From Xenoacremonium recifei (taxonomy: Eukaryota; Ascomycota; Sordariomycetes; Hypocreales; Nectriaceae): DNA of 64,000 nucleotides. Below are positions 1 to 11,343 of this stretch, piece by piece; position 1 is the first letter of the stretch; each line of letters starts with the position of its first letter. The stretch lies in assembly GCA_012184525.1 (NCBI GenBank), contig WOFQ01000024.1:457211-521210 (forward strand). The letters are read 5' to 3'. The position numbers and the translations under genes were made by a program. The notes beneath the pieces are model-generated. The model saw nothing but the letters and a program-made list of their open reading frames with translations. It had not been told where the DNA came from and searched no databases.

Positions 1-931
1 GGCGAAATGAAAAAAGGAGGGTTGAAATATAGAGTCGACACTCGTCATTTATTTCCTTTTGTCTGTCTGCAACTTTCTCTCAACTCGCATATAGAGAAGT
101 CACTGTTGATCAGAGGTCGAGATGTTTATACGAAGCATGAAGGATGAGACGATGCGTGGATAAGGCACGGATGGATGTAATGCATGCTCGGATCTCTTTT
201 GAGAGGGTCATTCTGGATAAATGCCCTAGGCAATTTGGGGATTTTTTTGCTCTCTTTCCTTTAAGATACCAAGTCGCAACTTACCGCAGTCAAATAGTTG
301 TTAAAATGATTTTATATGTTCAAATACCGACAGGAATTGGCCTCATTGTGCGAGATGGTGCAGGTTGACAAGTCAAAAGGGGGGTGTTTAAGTTAGGGAC
401 AACTTTGAAGCGAGTACTGGAAGGTTACGCTGCAAAACAGTTGAAGCTAAGAAGAAGCTGAGGAGACGAGATGCAATCAGTCAGTGACCCAGAAGGTGAT
501 GAAGAAAAGCTGTTCGTGATTAGAGACGTAACGGAAGGAAAGTCAAATTGGGAGTTTCATGTTGAAGCGGCAAGTATCGAAATCTTGGTGCCTCAGATGT
601 TTGTAGTGCCTCAGGCCAGAAGCTTCAGCGAGGTGGTAAACAAACAGCCACAGCCACCTACCTACGGGTGGCTCCCCCGCTGTCGGACCGCTCTCTAGCA
701 GCCGTAGAGCACTGGCTGGGCTGGACCTTAGCCACCAAAACGTGAGCTGCCCCTCCATGATTTTTACCCCGCCATGATCATGGCGCGCTTCTAGATTTGG
801 AGGTCGCCTCGTCTTGTTTCTACTCATTCTTACTATCTCTTTCATTCTATCTATAGCTCCAACACCCCTTGTTTGCTTCAGTTTCCCCTATAACTACCTA
901 TAGCCGACACATCTAATCTGCCTAGTCAGCC
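1..931. other. Left-end region without a recognisable gene
   Basis: No coding region could be supported here. The only open frames are about 75-100 codons long, overlap each other on both strands and resemble no family I know. The right-hand part, roughly 780-931, is pyrimidine-rich and runs directly into the Tma22 start, so it probably holds that gene's promoter and leader. The rest may be the 3' flank of a gene outside the window. Confidence 0.5.
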
Positions 932-1709
932 ATGGCAGACAACGATCAGCCCGAGGCCGAGCCTCAAAGCCGTGTCGTGACCTACTGCGGTGGTGAGCAG
1001 AACTTCAAACCCCTTCGCGTGCAACGCTTTACCAGTCCAATGCTGACTCCATTGCTCTCCAGTCTGCTCGCTTCCTCCTGAGGTACGATCCCGAAGCTTT
1101 TTCCTCCGACAGCCCCCTCCGTCCTCGGCCCCTGCTAAGTAAAACAATAGTACTGCGAGTACGGCGGCACCGTCAAGAAATGCCAGGAGTGGCTACAAAA
1201 GAATGAGCCTGCCATGTACGACCGCATCTGGTCCGCCGAAGCCCTCGAGGCCGCCACCGCATCGCTCTCCATCGAGGCTCAGAAGCGCGCGGCGAAGGAT
1301 GCCCAGAAGAAGACGGCCAAGGCCGAGGCCGCCGAGGCGAAGCAGGTCGAGAAGCTAGCGAAGAGCGTGGTGACGATCAAGCGCATCGAGCGGAACAAGA
1401 AGAAGTATGTTACGGCCGTGATAGGTCTAGAGGCGTTTGGGTTGGAGTTGAAAAAGGTAGGATTGCTCGTCCCTCTCCCTGAATCCCTTCATCATGCTAA
1501 CTGCGTCATAGGTCGCCAAGGATCTTGGAAAGAAGTTTGCTACGGGCTCCTCAGTAACGAAACTCCCCAGCGGGGGAGAGGAGATTGTGGTACAGGGTGA
1601 TGTGAGCGATGAAATGAGGGAGTTTTTGGTTGAGAAGTACAAAGAGATACCAGAGGATCATATCGAGCTCGTGGAGGACAAGAAGAAAAAGAAGGGAACC
1701 GCAGCATAG
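932..1709 (+). CDS. TMA22: Translation machinery-associated protein 22 (DENR/density-regulated protein family)
   Basis: Homologue of yeast Tma22 and human DENR, a cytosolic ribosome-associated factor that with Tma20/MCT-1 removes deacylated tRNA from 40S subunits after termination and supports reinitiation. Exons are 932-992, 1063-1082, 1151-1456 and 1512-1709, giving 194 aa. The N-terminal zinc-ribbon segment (YCGVCSLPPEYCEY) forms only when the 20 nt second exon is spliced in. A Lys/Ala-rich linker follows, then a C-terminal SUI1 domain containing TIKRIERNKKK, with an acidic/lysine tail. Introns are GT-AG, 70, 68 and 55 nt. The 3' end faces the 3' end of the borealin gene. Family assignment is firm; the role is taken from yeast and human work. 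Confidence 0.95.
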
Positions 1710-1941
1710 AGCGTATACGGCACCAAATTTCATCATTGAATAGCGAAGCACAACGGGATGCTTCAATGCCCCTGTAGCCCTGGTTCATACATATCCGCGC
1801 GCAGTAGATGCCTTATTCCTATCCATTCTGCCAATTTGCCAACCAAACCGTTCCCTTGCCATTTTGCTGGGATCCTACAACGCCGTTCGCCACAAGAAAA
1901 CACGCACAAGTCATAAACCATGCAAGTCACACCATGCACCC

Positions 1942-3131
1942 CTAACCCCTCTTCCGAAGAACTCGGCCCGTGCTGCTCGTCGCAGCCGCCGCAGCAGCCT
2001 TAGCAGTCGTCTTCTTAGAAGCAGCTCCTGTAGCTCCCTTACGTGCGGTCGTCGTCGCCTTCTTAGCCGTCGAGGCCGTAGATTTCGCTCCTACTGCCCG
2101 CTTCACCACGGTCCCGGTGCTCGCCTCACTGGTCTCGCTGTTGGCACTAACTCTGCGAGCGTTCCTGGTAGCCGGGCGGGAGGCGGGAGCTCGAGCCGGT
2201 GCTGCAGCCTTTCGGCCCCGCGATGCTGTTGTGGTCCCGTTAGAACTCGAGCTTGTGCTGGACGCCGCTGTGACCTTGCGAGATACACCAGCGCGCGTCG
2301 CCTTGGCCTTTTCGACCATGCTGGACAGGATGTTTGTGGCAGCAGCGGACCGTGAAGTTCCAGAATTCTTAAGCGGAGAGGCAGGTCGTGCAATCTGGGA
2401 CTTGGCTGGAGACGCAGGGCGAGATCGGTTTGCCAGACGCGAATTGGATGATGTTGGTGATAGGATTTGGGCGGGTCGAACGTGTGAAGCTTCAGCTGCT
2501 GGGCCTCCTCGGACTCTCTTCTTCGCATTCTCGATGCGTTCAAAGTCGTTCTCCTTATCCCCTGATATGGCATCACTAAAGCGACTGTTAGCTCTCAGGA
2601 CCGAGTAAACGAACTGGCAAACCCCTTACCTCATTCGTTTCTGAGCACGCGATGCCGGAGGCTTCGCAGGTTGGGGAGCTGTTCGTGTTTGTTTATGCGC
2701 AACGGCTCGTGTAGGGTGGTCCTGTCTCGTCCGCTTTTCTTCTTGGTTCAGGTACTTAACAAGAAGATCGCCCATCGTAGCCTTTCGTAGCGACACAGGA
2801 ATTCGGTTGATTCGAATTTCTATGCGGGATCGCAAGCCCTGCGCCTGGAGGTTGTACTGGGCTCGTAACCGTCGAGCTCGCTCGGTGACTACATCAACGT
2901 CAGTATCGTACTGCTTGTAGGGTACATTTTCAAGCCGACAGACGTACTTTCGAGTTGAAGATTGTCAATCAGAGCCTGCTTCTGTTGCACAGAAATACCG
3001 CCCCTTCGCTTCTTGATCGGGCTTCTCTGGTGTGGTGTTGACGGGCTACCTGCCCTCAAGGGGACCATTTGATCCGCCATCGCGCTTGGAGACTGGTTTG
3101 ATGTTGGGTTTTTCGACCGAGTAGGGGCCAT
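1942..3131 (-). CDS. NBL1: Borealin-like chromosomal passenger complex subunit (Nbl1/Borealin N-terminal domain)
   Basis: Borealin-family protein, expected to bind survivin/Bir1 and INCENP/Sli15 in the Aurora B chromosomal passenger complex at centromeres and the spindle midzone. Exons on the minus strand are 3131-2948, 2888-2630 and 2575-1942, giving 358 aa. The conserved helix starts at about residue 48 (KQALIDNLQLE), continues across the first intron as ITERARRLRAQY and ends in the RINRIP motif. This is the three-helix-bundle segment shared by Nbl1 and Borealin. The remaining two thirds is low-complexity, rich in Ala, Ser, Thr, Lys and Arg, probably disordered and DNA- or microtubule-binding (inference). 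It is much longer than yeast Nbl1, as is usual in filamentous fungi. It is divergent from RPN10, with 514 bp between the starts. Confidence 0.88.
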
Positions 3132-3645
3132 AATCGCAGTTTAGTAAGGGTTTGAGGGATTTGTGTGTTTGGATGGCGAGAGTGACTTTTTTTGGATGCA
3201 GAGTTGATATACAAATGACGGGTTACAGATGAAGAGTGTTTGGGGGCGCGCTCTCAATCATGACCATGGTGGAGGTCCGTCAGTGGAAAGTAAACAAACG
3301 GGGCGGCAGATCTGGGTTGGGTTATGTAATCCAGCGGGAGCTTAGCTCGTGCAGGGATGCTCCAACCAGCAAAAGCTAAAGTCTCGCTACCTCGACCACC
3401 GGAAAAACTGGGGGCGATTGCCTGTGACGAAGGTAGAGGTACTTCCACAGTGAAGCTGCCGGCAGCCAGGCTGAACTGCCTTACGACACTTGGAGCTGGG
3501 CCACCTCCAGCCTTCTTCCACCTTAACCATCAACCACGTTCAACGACCTCTCTGAAAAGCATCGCCACGAATAACGACCCGTTCCCTCGATTTTCTTCTC
3601 CTCAACGACGAATTACGAGACGCAGACCGACGACGCCTCTTCACC
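3132..3645. promoter_or_regulatory. Divergent promoter region between borealin and RPN10
   Basis: These 514 bp separate the start codons of borealin (minus) and Rpn10 (plus). The half next to RPN10 is pyrimidine-rich with CT-type leader sequence, as expected for fungal transcription starts. I saw no coding sequence and no specific motif that I would name. Confidence 0.5.
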
Positions 3646-4565
3646 ATGGTTCTCGAGGCGGTTATGGTTGTCGTGGACAACAGCGAGAGCAGCAGGAATG
3701 GCGACTACCAACCCACGCGGTTCGACTCGCAAGTCGATGCCGTCAACATTCTGTTCCAGACTATCACAGCCGGCAACCCAGAGTCGTCGGTCGGCCTGAT
3801 GAGCATGGGCGGCAAGGGCCCCGAGGTCCTCGTGACTCTCACCACAGAGCAAGGCAAGATCCTCGACGGTCTGCATCGGACAAAGAAGAAGATTGGCGGC
3901 TCGGCTCACCTCAAGACCGGTATCCAAATTGCTACTGTATGTTGAACTCACCCGTGGAAACTCATGTGGAATTGCATATCTAACTCGCCCTTCAGCTTGC
4001 CTTGAAGCACCGCCAGAACCGATCGCAGCGTCAACGGATAATAGTCTTCGTCTGCTCTCCCGTTGAGGAGACCGAGAAGGAGCTCACAACGCTGGCCAAG
4101 AAGATGAAGAAGGCCAACATCAGCGTCGACTTCATTCTCTTCGGCGACCTCGACGATGACACTACACAGAAGAAGTTGCAGCTCTTCACCGACACCGTCA
4201 AGACCGGCGACGGCTGCAACCTGGTCGTCATTCCCCCTAGCAGCAAGCTGCTCAGCGATCAGCTTATCGCCACTCCCATTCTCCTGGGAGAGAATGCTGG
4301 AGCCGCTGGAGGCGCGGGTGGCATGGGCGGCAACGACGACTTCGAGTTTGGCTTCGACCCCGCCATGGAGCCTGAGCTGGCTCTCGCTCTCCGCATGAGT
4401 ATGGAAGAAGAGAAGGCGAGACAGGAGAAGGCCGCACGGGAGGAGGAAGAGGCAGCGAAGAAGGCTTCGTTGGAGGGCATCAAGGAGGAAGACGAAGGTC
4501 AAGGGAGCGGGTCGAAGGACAAGGACGATAAGAAGGATGATGGCGACAAGATGGACACTTCATAG
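3646..4565 (+). CDS. RPN10: 26S proteasome regulatory subunit Rpn10 (ubiquitin receptor)
   Basis: Ubiquitin receptor of the 19S regulatory particle that captures polyubiquitylated substrates. Exons are 3646-3936 and 3996-4565 with one 59 nt intron, giving 286 aa. Residues 1-190 form the VWA domain, starting MVLEAVMVVVDNSE and including the GGSAHLKTGIQIA segment at the exon junction. A glycine-rich linker (GAAGGAGGMGG) follows, then a UIM at about 221-237 (EPELALALRMSMEEE). The tail is highly charged (K/E/D). There is a single UIM as in fungi, whereas animals have two or more. The start is in good context (caccATGG) and matches the family's N-terminus exactly. Confidence 0.97.
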
Positions 4566-4788
4566 TAGAAGTCGTCCCGCGAACGGTACGCTAGTAATTG
4601 TACAATAGACGAACCGTCAGAGACAGACGGCACGGTTTAGACGGGCAAATCAACAAATCAACACCTCTATACAGGTACCATGATCAACTCCCTTGGCTGC
4701 TCTATTGCCAGGAGCCGCTTTGCTCCTCCCAGTCTGCACTCCCAGTGCCCTCTTTGAAGAACACCTTGCCCCCAGTCCAAGCCCCATC

Positions 4789-5337
4789 CTATCGGTTATT
4801 GATCTCCCTAATGTAAGAGAGCAATTTCCGGTCAAAAATCTCACAGCGTATGGGCATTTCCAAAGAGTAGAACGGGTTCTTCATGACGTAGTCGGAGTAG
4901 AGGTCGTATATCCTCCTGATAGTGACATCCACGTTGGCCTGCGTGGTGTCGGTAAAGAGCAGGAACTTGATCCCCGTGAGGGTGTTAAAGCACTGCAGGC
5001 GGAAGTTCTCCGTCTCTAGGACCTCGAGACCGGAGGGCGGCTCGGGTCTGTCGCCGCTGGAGGCTGTGGGCGGTGGGCGCACGGGGTTGAGGCGCGCTGT
5101 GATGGCGTGAACGCTGCAAGACCATGAGTATGAGAAGTAGAATAGACAGAAGAGGGGCTTACCCGTGGAATGTGCCGGCTAGGACGAGGTAGTCGTTCGT
5201 GCTGATCTTCTGCAGGCCGCCATCGTGGAAGTCCTTGTTGTAGACCAGCCCGCCGGCCTTGTTGATGATGATGAGGGCGAAGACGGTCCTGCCGCGTGTC
5301 AGATACCGTGATCCAATGCCATATGAGCCGCTTACAT
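4789..5337 (-). CDS. TRS23: TRAPP complex core subunit Trs23/TRAPPC4
   Basis: Longin/sedlin-fold core subunit of the TRAPP tethering complexes, which act as GEF for Ypt1/Rab1 in ER-Golgi traffic and autophagy. Minus-strand exons are 5337-5336, 5288-5163 and 5113-4789, giving 150 aa. It is recognised by VFALIIINKAGGLVYN at the N-terminus, FRLQCFNTLTGIKFLLF in the middle and YSDYVMKNPFY...EMPIRCEIFDR near the end. No ATG in frame sits directly before VFALIII. The start forms by joining AT (5337-5336) to G (5288) across a 47 nt GT-AG intron with a CTGAC branch site, giving MTVFALIII. Unspliced RNA would read ATG TAA. It is divergent from RPB4 and convergent with RPN10. Confidence 0.93.
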
Positions 5338-5951
5338 GGTGTCGGGTCTGGCGATGGCCCCTCAACTCCCGTCGCGATATCAAGTTCAAGTTCCACTTGG
5401 CCCTTGAGGCTCACCGATCCATCGATGTGCGACCATGAACTTAGGGGCTAGAAAGCTTGTCAGCAGGGCCCTTAAGTGGTATTGTGAGTCGCCCATACCT
5501 TTTTTTTTGAGATTTAATAAAGGGGGCTTGCCCGTTTCGACTGCACTCCTCGAGGCTACTCCTGAATGTCGTTGGCTGTGGATGAGATGGAGAGCTCCAG
5601 CACAGTGTCCCGCAAGTACAGTGAGTGAGTGAGTGTAGTGGCAGTTGGCTTCTCCACCCAACCTCACCACCGTATTAAACTGGCGCCTGGCAGGGAACCG
5701 GTACGTACCATCCGTCCAATGGAAGCTTGTGGCCTTTGTTCTTCGATTCTCAGCCTCATCCACCTCGAACTTCAACCTCGACAAGACCAGCTCTTAACCA
5801 GCATCGCCATCACCACCCCGCCCCCCGCGCGGTCCTTGACGCTCCACGCTACCTCTACAGCTTCCTCATCCATTTGCGCCGCCTCCTGCTTCTCCGACAT
5901 CCTCCCAATCGACTCGAAGCTCCGCGCGCGTGCCCGCATCCGCTATTCACC
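5338..5951. promoter_or_regulatory. Divergent promoter region between TRS23 and RPB4
   Basis: These 614 bp lie between the two start codons. They contain a short GTGA tandem around 5620-5636 and a CT-rich stretch leading into RPB4. Short open frames here (for example at 5386-5784 on the minus strand) have no recognisable similarity and extend into neighbouring exons in other frames, so no gene is called. Confidence 0.45.
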
Positions 5952-6489
5952 ATGTCCTCCCACCACCGCACGTCGCGCCCCAAGCCGCCTCCGCCCGGCA
6001 ACGAAGAAGCCTCCGCGACGCTGAACCTAGGCGAATTCCAGAACGTCGATACCCTCACCCTCTCCGAAGCTGCGCTTGTCCTCAACGCCCTGGTCGCCAA
6101 GCGACGGAACGATCGCAAGAACGTGAACGAGACGGAGTACGCCCTCATGCCCCGCCATCTCCTCGCCCGTGCGCTGACCTGGCTCCCAGAATGCTAAACC
6201 AGACGCTTAACTACCTGGATCACTTTGCACGCTTCACGAAGAAGGAGAACGTCGAGGCCGTCGAGCGCCTCCTGAGCGCACACAAGGATCTCGCCAAGTT
6301 TGAGCGCGCACAGCTAGGTATTTGCCTAATGACGGCCATGGTGTGTTTCTTTGTTAACGACTGCTAGGCTCGCTATGCTGCGAAATGGCCGACGAAGCTA
6401 AGACGTTGATCCCGTCGCTGGCCGACAAGATCAAGGATGAGGACTTGCAAGACCTGCTAGATGAGATTAGCAAGCTCCAGAACCGGTGA
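5952..6489 (+). CDS. RPB4: DNA-directed RNA polymerase II subunit Rpb4
   Basis: Stalk subunit of RNA polymerase II, partner of Rpb7, with roles in initiation and in mRNA export and decay. Exons are 5952-6136, 6190-6317 and 6368-6489, giving 144 aa. The N-terminal 20 residues are polar and Pro-rich. The body carries LNLGEFQNVDTLTLSEA and, after the first splice, NETEMLNQTLNYLDHFARF. The C-terminal HRDC-like segment is EMADEAKTLIPSL...DLLDEISKLQNR, the usual family ending. Both introns are about 50 nt with GT-AG ends. Without the splices the frame is interrupted by an in-frame TAA, so the model depends on them. Confidence 0.95.
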
Positions 6490-7006
6490 CCTCTGCCATA
6501 GGGGGGATGCATTTACCAGGAGGGGCGTTTTGCGCTTTGTTGTTTACTCAAGAAACAAGGCTTACAGGCCGGCCAGAAAAAAAATGGATTGACGGATGAA
6601 CGGCTGGATGGACAAGACGGAATTTACATGGCATTGTAAGCTCTTCGTTTCACTTTTCCTTACTCTTGCATTTTAGGCGCACGGAACGGAGGGGTATTGA
6701 AAGACAGAACAGAATGTTTCGGTACGTTGATTTAGAGAAGAATACCCGCAAGAAGTTGGACAAACATTTGCATTGTCTCCTTTCCCCTTTTCCCTATAGA
6801 ACATGACTACGGTGAACAAGACATGCTGAACTAAAAGACTGGATTGAGAAGTCAGAGCAAATCAACTTTACACAAGGGCAGGGTATTCGTGGATTGTAAC
6901 GCCAGAAAATGCTCTTCAAATCAGACCCTTTCGACACCAGATCGTTCTTCTCAAATGCTTTGCTCCCCCTTAGCCTCTCTCACTTGTGGCTGTCTGTTAG
7001 ACCCCT
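6490..7006. other. Convergent 3' intergenic region (RPB4 / membrane protein)
   Basis: Between two convergent stop codons. It holds an A-rich stretch near 6575-6585 and AT-rich sequence consistent with two 3' UTRs and polyadenylation signals. No gene seen. Confidence 0.5.
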
Positions 7007-8056
7007 TTAACGTTCCTCTTGGGCGAGATTTCGCCACTGGTTCCAATGGTTCACATATGTATGCTGTCGTCGATCTGTCAGCGACGCATTCAAATTCGCC
7101 CGGGGATCTGAGGAGCCGGCATCCGGAACCTTTGGTGGCTCAATTCGAGGCGTTGGACGGGAGTCGATGCTGACGGCGGGGAGCTCGATGGGTGCTGTGC
7201 TGGTGGCATCCATCTCGAACGTGTTGTTTTTCGGAGCATAAGGATCTACTGGCTTGTCGACCCGTCCTACTCTGAGTTAGCAAGGGGCACGCGTTGATTC
7301 GAATATGGATCATGCTCGCTCACCTCCGAATGGCGCGAAGGGGTCGACGTCTTCTTGGGTGCCCGTTGAGTGAGCCGACATTGTCTGAGGGACCTTTTCA
7401 GCAGCGCTCAGTCTGCCTGCATCATTTGAGGTGGCATTTGAGTTGGATCTGGAGAGGCCCTTTCGACGTCGCAAGCAAGCTACGGCCAAGACTGCGAAGA
7501 TTGCTAGGACGACTGCGCCGCCAATCGCCGCACCAACGATGGTTCCTGTCGACGGTGAGCTTCCACTACCACCACCTGCTGCCGTAGTAGATGTGGCCGG
7601 CGCTGGCAAGGTGCTAGTCGTCGAGAAGCGGGCAGGCAGCTCGGTACCGGCCCCGGAGGTTGCGGTCGGCGTCGGTGTCGATGTAGGCGCCTTGTCCGTC
7701 AGTATCACCGTCTTCCTCGTCACGGTGACCACCGAATTGTTGGGGATGGTGCGAGTAGTGCCCGAGTCCGTCATGATCTTTGTTGCCCCTTTCCCAGTCA
7801 AGGTTTCGATGATGGTGCTCAGGGTGGTGAGTGCGTCCGAGGTCGACGAGGGACCTCGCATCTCCGTCCTTGTGGCCTCGCTGGTGGTCGCTTGATCACT
7901 ATCAGACGGCGCGGCGAACACTGCATCCGGGCAGACGGGCAGGTGGCATGGGTCTACCGAGCAACATCCCCTAAAATTATTGTTGCCGCAAGAGTAGAAT
8001 TGCTTGCCGGGTGGACAGCTCAGGTCGTCTCTGCCCCGAAGGACCTTGTCGAACAT
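7007..8056 (-). CDS. Cys-rich, Ser/Thr-rich single-pass membrane protein (unknown function)
   Basis: I do not recognise a named family. Minus-strand exons 8056-7324 and 7266-7007 give 330 aa. Residues 13-43 are a compact cysteine cluster with six cysteines (CPPGKQFYSC...CCSVDPC...VC). A long Ser/Thr/Ala/Pro region that looks O-glycosylated follows up to about 160. One hydrophobic Gly/Ala-rich membrane segment lies at about 163-194 (VGAAIGGAVVLAIFAVLAVAC), followed by a basic LRRRKG stop-transfer. The cytosolic tail is about 135 aa and polar. This layout resembles fungal cell-wall stress sensors and Wsc/Mid2-like receptors, but there is no WSC domain. There is no obvious cleavable signal peptide, so an N-out signal anchor or an unseen upstream exon is possible. 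Confidence 0.75.
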
Positions 8057-9238
8057 GCTTGCTAGCGGTGGAAGAGCATTGATTGGGGTGGGCAAGAAGT
8101 ATGTCGACAAACTGGCCTGCGAGACGTGACTTGAGTAAGAGACGTCGACGTATAGCAGCGTCGGGGTAGCGAGGACTCGTGAATAGCACTGCTGGCTGAA
8201 GAGAACGACAAGCAGAGAGGGGCTGCCTCCAGTATGAGGAGGACAGAGAGACACGAAGAGCGGCGAGATGAGAGAAAAAGGAAAGACAAACGTCGCCTCG
8301 CCTTGAGTAACGCCGTCGTCACAGTACGACAACGTCCAGACAGACGAGAGGGAAGAAATCCTGGCGACGTGCTCTTCGAGGATGTGTGCGAGAGCAGCAG
8401 TGCAAGGTGAGAAGTGACATGGAAGGTGACAAGAGAGGGAGACGGGAAGGCACCTCAGGCAGGAGGTTGCAGGCTGGGCGTGATGAGCAGTGCATCATCG
8501 TCAAGAGCCGACCAGCCGCAACTGCCCCCGAGAAGGATTGGGATTTTTTCTCTCTCCGTCTTTCTCTCAATTTCAGCAGTACTCGCTCTCAAGTCAATTG
8601 TAAAAAAGACATCTTTGCCTCTAGGGGTTGCATCGATGAGTCGGGATCAAAATTTTCTGTGCAAGCTCTGCGTCACATGGACTTCCGTGTTCTATTTATT
8701 TACCTCCCAGGCCTACTGCGATTTTTGAAACGGAAAGATAACTACTCCTCATATCCTTCCTCTCAGAATACTCTCTCCTCCAATGCTCTATCTTGCTGTA
8801 ACGAAACGCAACACAACGCCCCTCACAGAGACGCACCGTCACGCACCCCCAGACGCCTCAGGGGCACGGCTGAACCCAGTCCAGTTATTTGACGTATCAC
8901 CAACGCATATGCTGAGACACGGCTCTTGCGGGAGGCAACAGATGCAGAAGCGGAGGAGAGACACACAAACGGCTCATGATGCCGCCTGTGCGACGCCGAC
9001 GTTCACGGTAGACGGCAGCTGTGAAGAATGGGCCGAATGAACAGCGCCAATCGACTTCGAGAAGTAAATGATGAGATTAAATGCACATACACTACGAGGC
9101 AAGAGCTTCTTCGGTCCGTATCATGTTCGACAAGAATAGACAGACATTGAATTTTATCATCAAGTCTAGCAAATCCATCCCACAACGCCAAACGCAGTAT
9201 GTCTCCAGGATATTAACAGTTGACAAGTCCAGAACTTT
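8057..9238. other. Intergenic region upstream of the membrane-protein gene
   Basis: This 1.2 kb gap lies between the start of the membrane-protein gene and the stop of PUF6, both on the minus strand. Short overlapping frames exist at 8319-8892 and 8783-9040, but they are of low complexity and match no family I know. The first 300 bp are probably the promoter and leader of the membrane-protein gene, and the last 100-200 bp the PUF6 3' UTR. Confidence 0.5.
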
Positions 9239-11343
9239 TCACAGCTTTTCCAACAGCAGCTTGCTTCCCATGTTGCCTACAGGTCGGTCGCCCTTCTTCT
9301 TGCCCTTCTTAGGAGCCGCCTCCTGAGCCTCCCTCGCGGCCTTCTGTTCTGCAGTCTCCTCAGTCGCCGCCTTTTCCAAAAGCTTCTTGTTCTTCTTGAG
9401 TGTCTTCTTGAGCTCGGCGGTGTTACTAAAGTCCTCAGCCTCAAGCAGACCGACAACGACGAACGAGCTGGGCCCAGTTGCCCAATCCATGATGTGCTCT
9501 TTAATCACGGGATACAGGATGTCGGCGAACTTCAGCGGCGGCTCGACTGGAATGACCTTTCCGGCCGCCTTGTCAAACTTGCCACCCTGGATCAAGGATT
9601 TGAGCATCCTGCCACCGAATGGTGTCCGAGAGATGTGCGTTTGATGGGGCTGCAGGTCATCTTCTGAAGGCTCTTTGCTCGGATCGCCGCCCGCTGATGC
9701 TGCAATGGCTTCAAGGGCCTTATCCTTCTCACCAGAACCAGAGAGCAGTACATCGGCAACGAACTGGCATCCAAAGGCTGTCGATAGTAGATCAGAAGAC
9801 ACGGCAGTAATCGCGGAGATGAGCTGAGGCGAGACAGCCGCGACCAGCTCATTCCGTCGGACATCCTCGTCCTTCTTACTGGTCGTCTTGCGGATTTCGT
9901 GGACTTCTTCCAACACCTCCACATCGAACGAGTGGCTTGCCGGGAACAGAGACTTCGACAGCCCTTCCATCAGATACAGAATGGTAGTCCTGGCAAAGGG
10001 TTGGTTGGCCGCAGCCACAATGTTTTGCCGGATGTTGTCGTCGCCCTCACCGAGGAGTTCCGGGAAAATGGTCTTCGAGGTAAGTTTGGTATCGTCAACA
10101 ACGTCGTAAGCGGTGAGAATAACGAGGTGCGCGAAGGGATCACTCGACATGAGCAGGTAAGTATCCTTGTAGGTCTTAAGCAGTTGCTTTCGGTCCTTGG
10201 AGGAGCCGTACGCGAGGAGTAGACATGTAAGACGGGCCCCTGAACGGGTAAAGGCCAAGTTCTTCAACAAGTCACCAGCTTCGTCACCCTTCACCATCTC
10301 GAAAAACTCGGTGAACTCTTCCGTTCCGGGCTGGGTGTTGACAAAGTACTGGTACATGGCGTCGTGCAGCATGGTGAAACCCGTCATCTTCTTCTGGACC
10401 AGCGAATTGACCATATCGACAAGGCTCTTCATGATTGGTCCTCGTTTGTTGGGTTCGGCCTCCAAAATAGCCTTGAGGTCCGCAGTGGGCTTCGTATCCT
10501 TGGTGAGCTCCTTAATGGAAAATTCGGGACCGTACCACTCTCGCAGCAGGATCGCCTTCTGTTCCTTGGTAGCAACTCCTCGGTAGATATCGTCCAGAAT
10601 CCAAGAAGCCTCCGGGTGGTTGATCATCTTCTTGACCTTGCCGTAAAACTCGGGAATAATAATGTCGCGGATCTCGTCGTCGTTCTGCACCAGAAGCTTC
10701 CCAATAAGAAACTTGGCGTACCGACTCTCGGCAAGCTGAACGTAGGTCCCCGCGAGTTCTCGGGCAATCTGCTTCCTCTGCTCGGGAGTCGAGTATTTTA
10801 TGGCAGTCTGAACGGCTCGCACAGCATCATGCTTGAGCACAAAGTCCTTAATGCGGCCGGTGATGATGGTAAATAGTTCCTCGACCAGTTTCTGTCGCTC
10901 TTCCTTGGGGACATGGGACTTCCGTCGTAGCCGTTCCCAAATCTTCTTGGTCCGTTGGAGTTCGTCGGCGAGGGGCTTTGCGGCCTTTCGTTCCTGGGCC
11001 AGCTGCTTCTGTTTGGCATGGGACTCGCGCGAGGTTTGACCAGGAGCTGAGAATCGTGTAAGTGAATGCGACTGAAGAAATTGAACCAAAGACACCTACT
11101 CCGCTCGAAAGCCTTGCCATTGGAGGCCCCATTGGCATTATTATTGCTCCTCACAGGCGCTTCATCGTCCAAATCTGCGCCACCTCCCTCAGAGTCTGAT
11201 GAAGCATCCGAATCGTCCTCCGGCTCTTCTTGCACTTGCCGTCTTCGAGTCTTGGTCTCGTCGAGACGGGCCTTCTTCACATTGCCGTCGACCTTGGAAG
11301 CCGACTTCCTCTTTCCCCCGACAGCTGCGGCTTTGGTGGCCAT
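9239..11343 (-). CDS. PUF6: Pumilio-domain rRNA-processing protein Puf6
   Basis: Nucleolar PUF-type protein with a PUM-homology region and a C-terminal CPL domain; yeast Puf6 binds 7S/ASH1 RNA and assists 60S assembly. Minus-strand exons 11343-11100 and 11046-9239, separated by a 53 nt intron, give 683 aa. The N-terminal 80 residues are charged (Lys-rich then an acidic DDSDASSDSEGG patch). The conserved entry SRESHAKQKQLAQERK is followed by helical PUF repeats (DFVLKHDAVRAVQTAIKYST, RYAKFLIGKLLVQND) and the REWYGPEF signature. The C-terminus is Lys/Glu-rich. It is divergent from the GIR2 gene across 365 bp. Confidence 0.94.

Noticed and set aside
471..698. Small frames in the left-end gap as possible short proteins
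   Set aside because: No similarity, no supporting splice structure, and an overlapping antisense frame.
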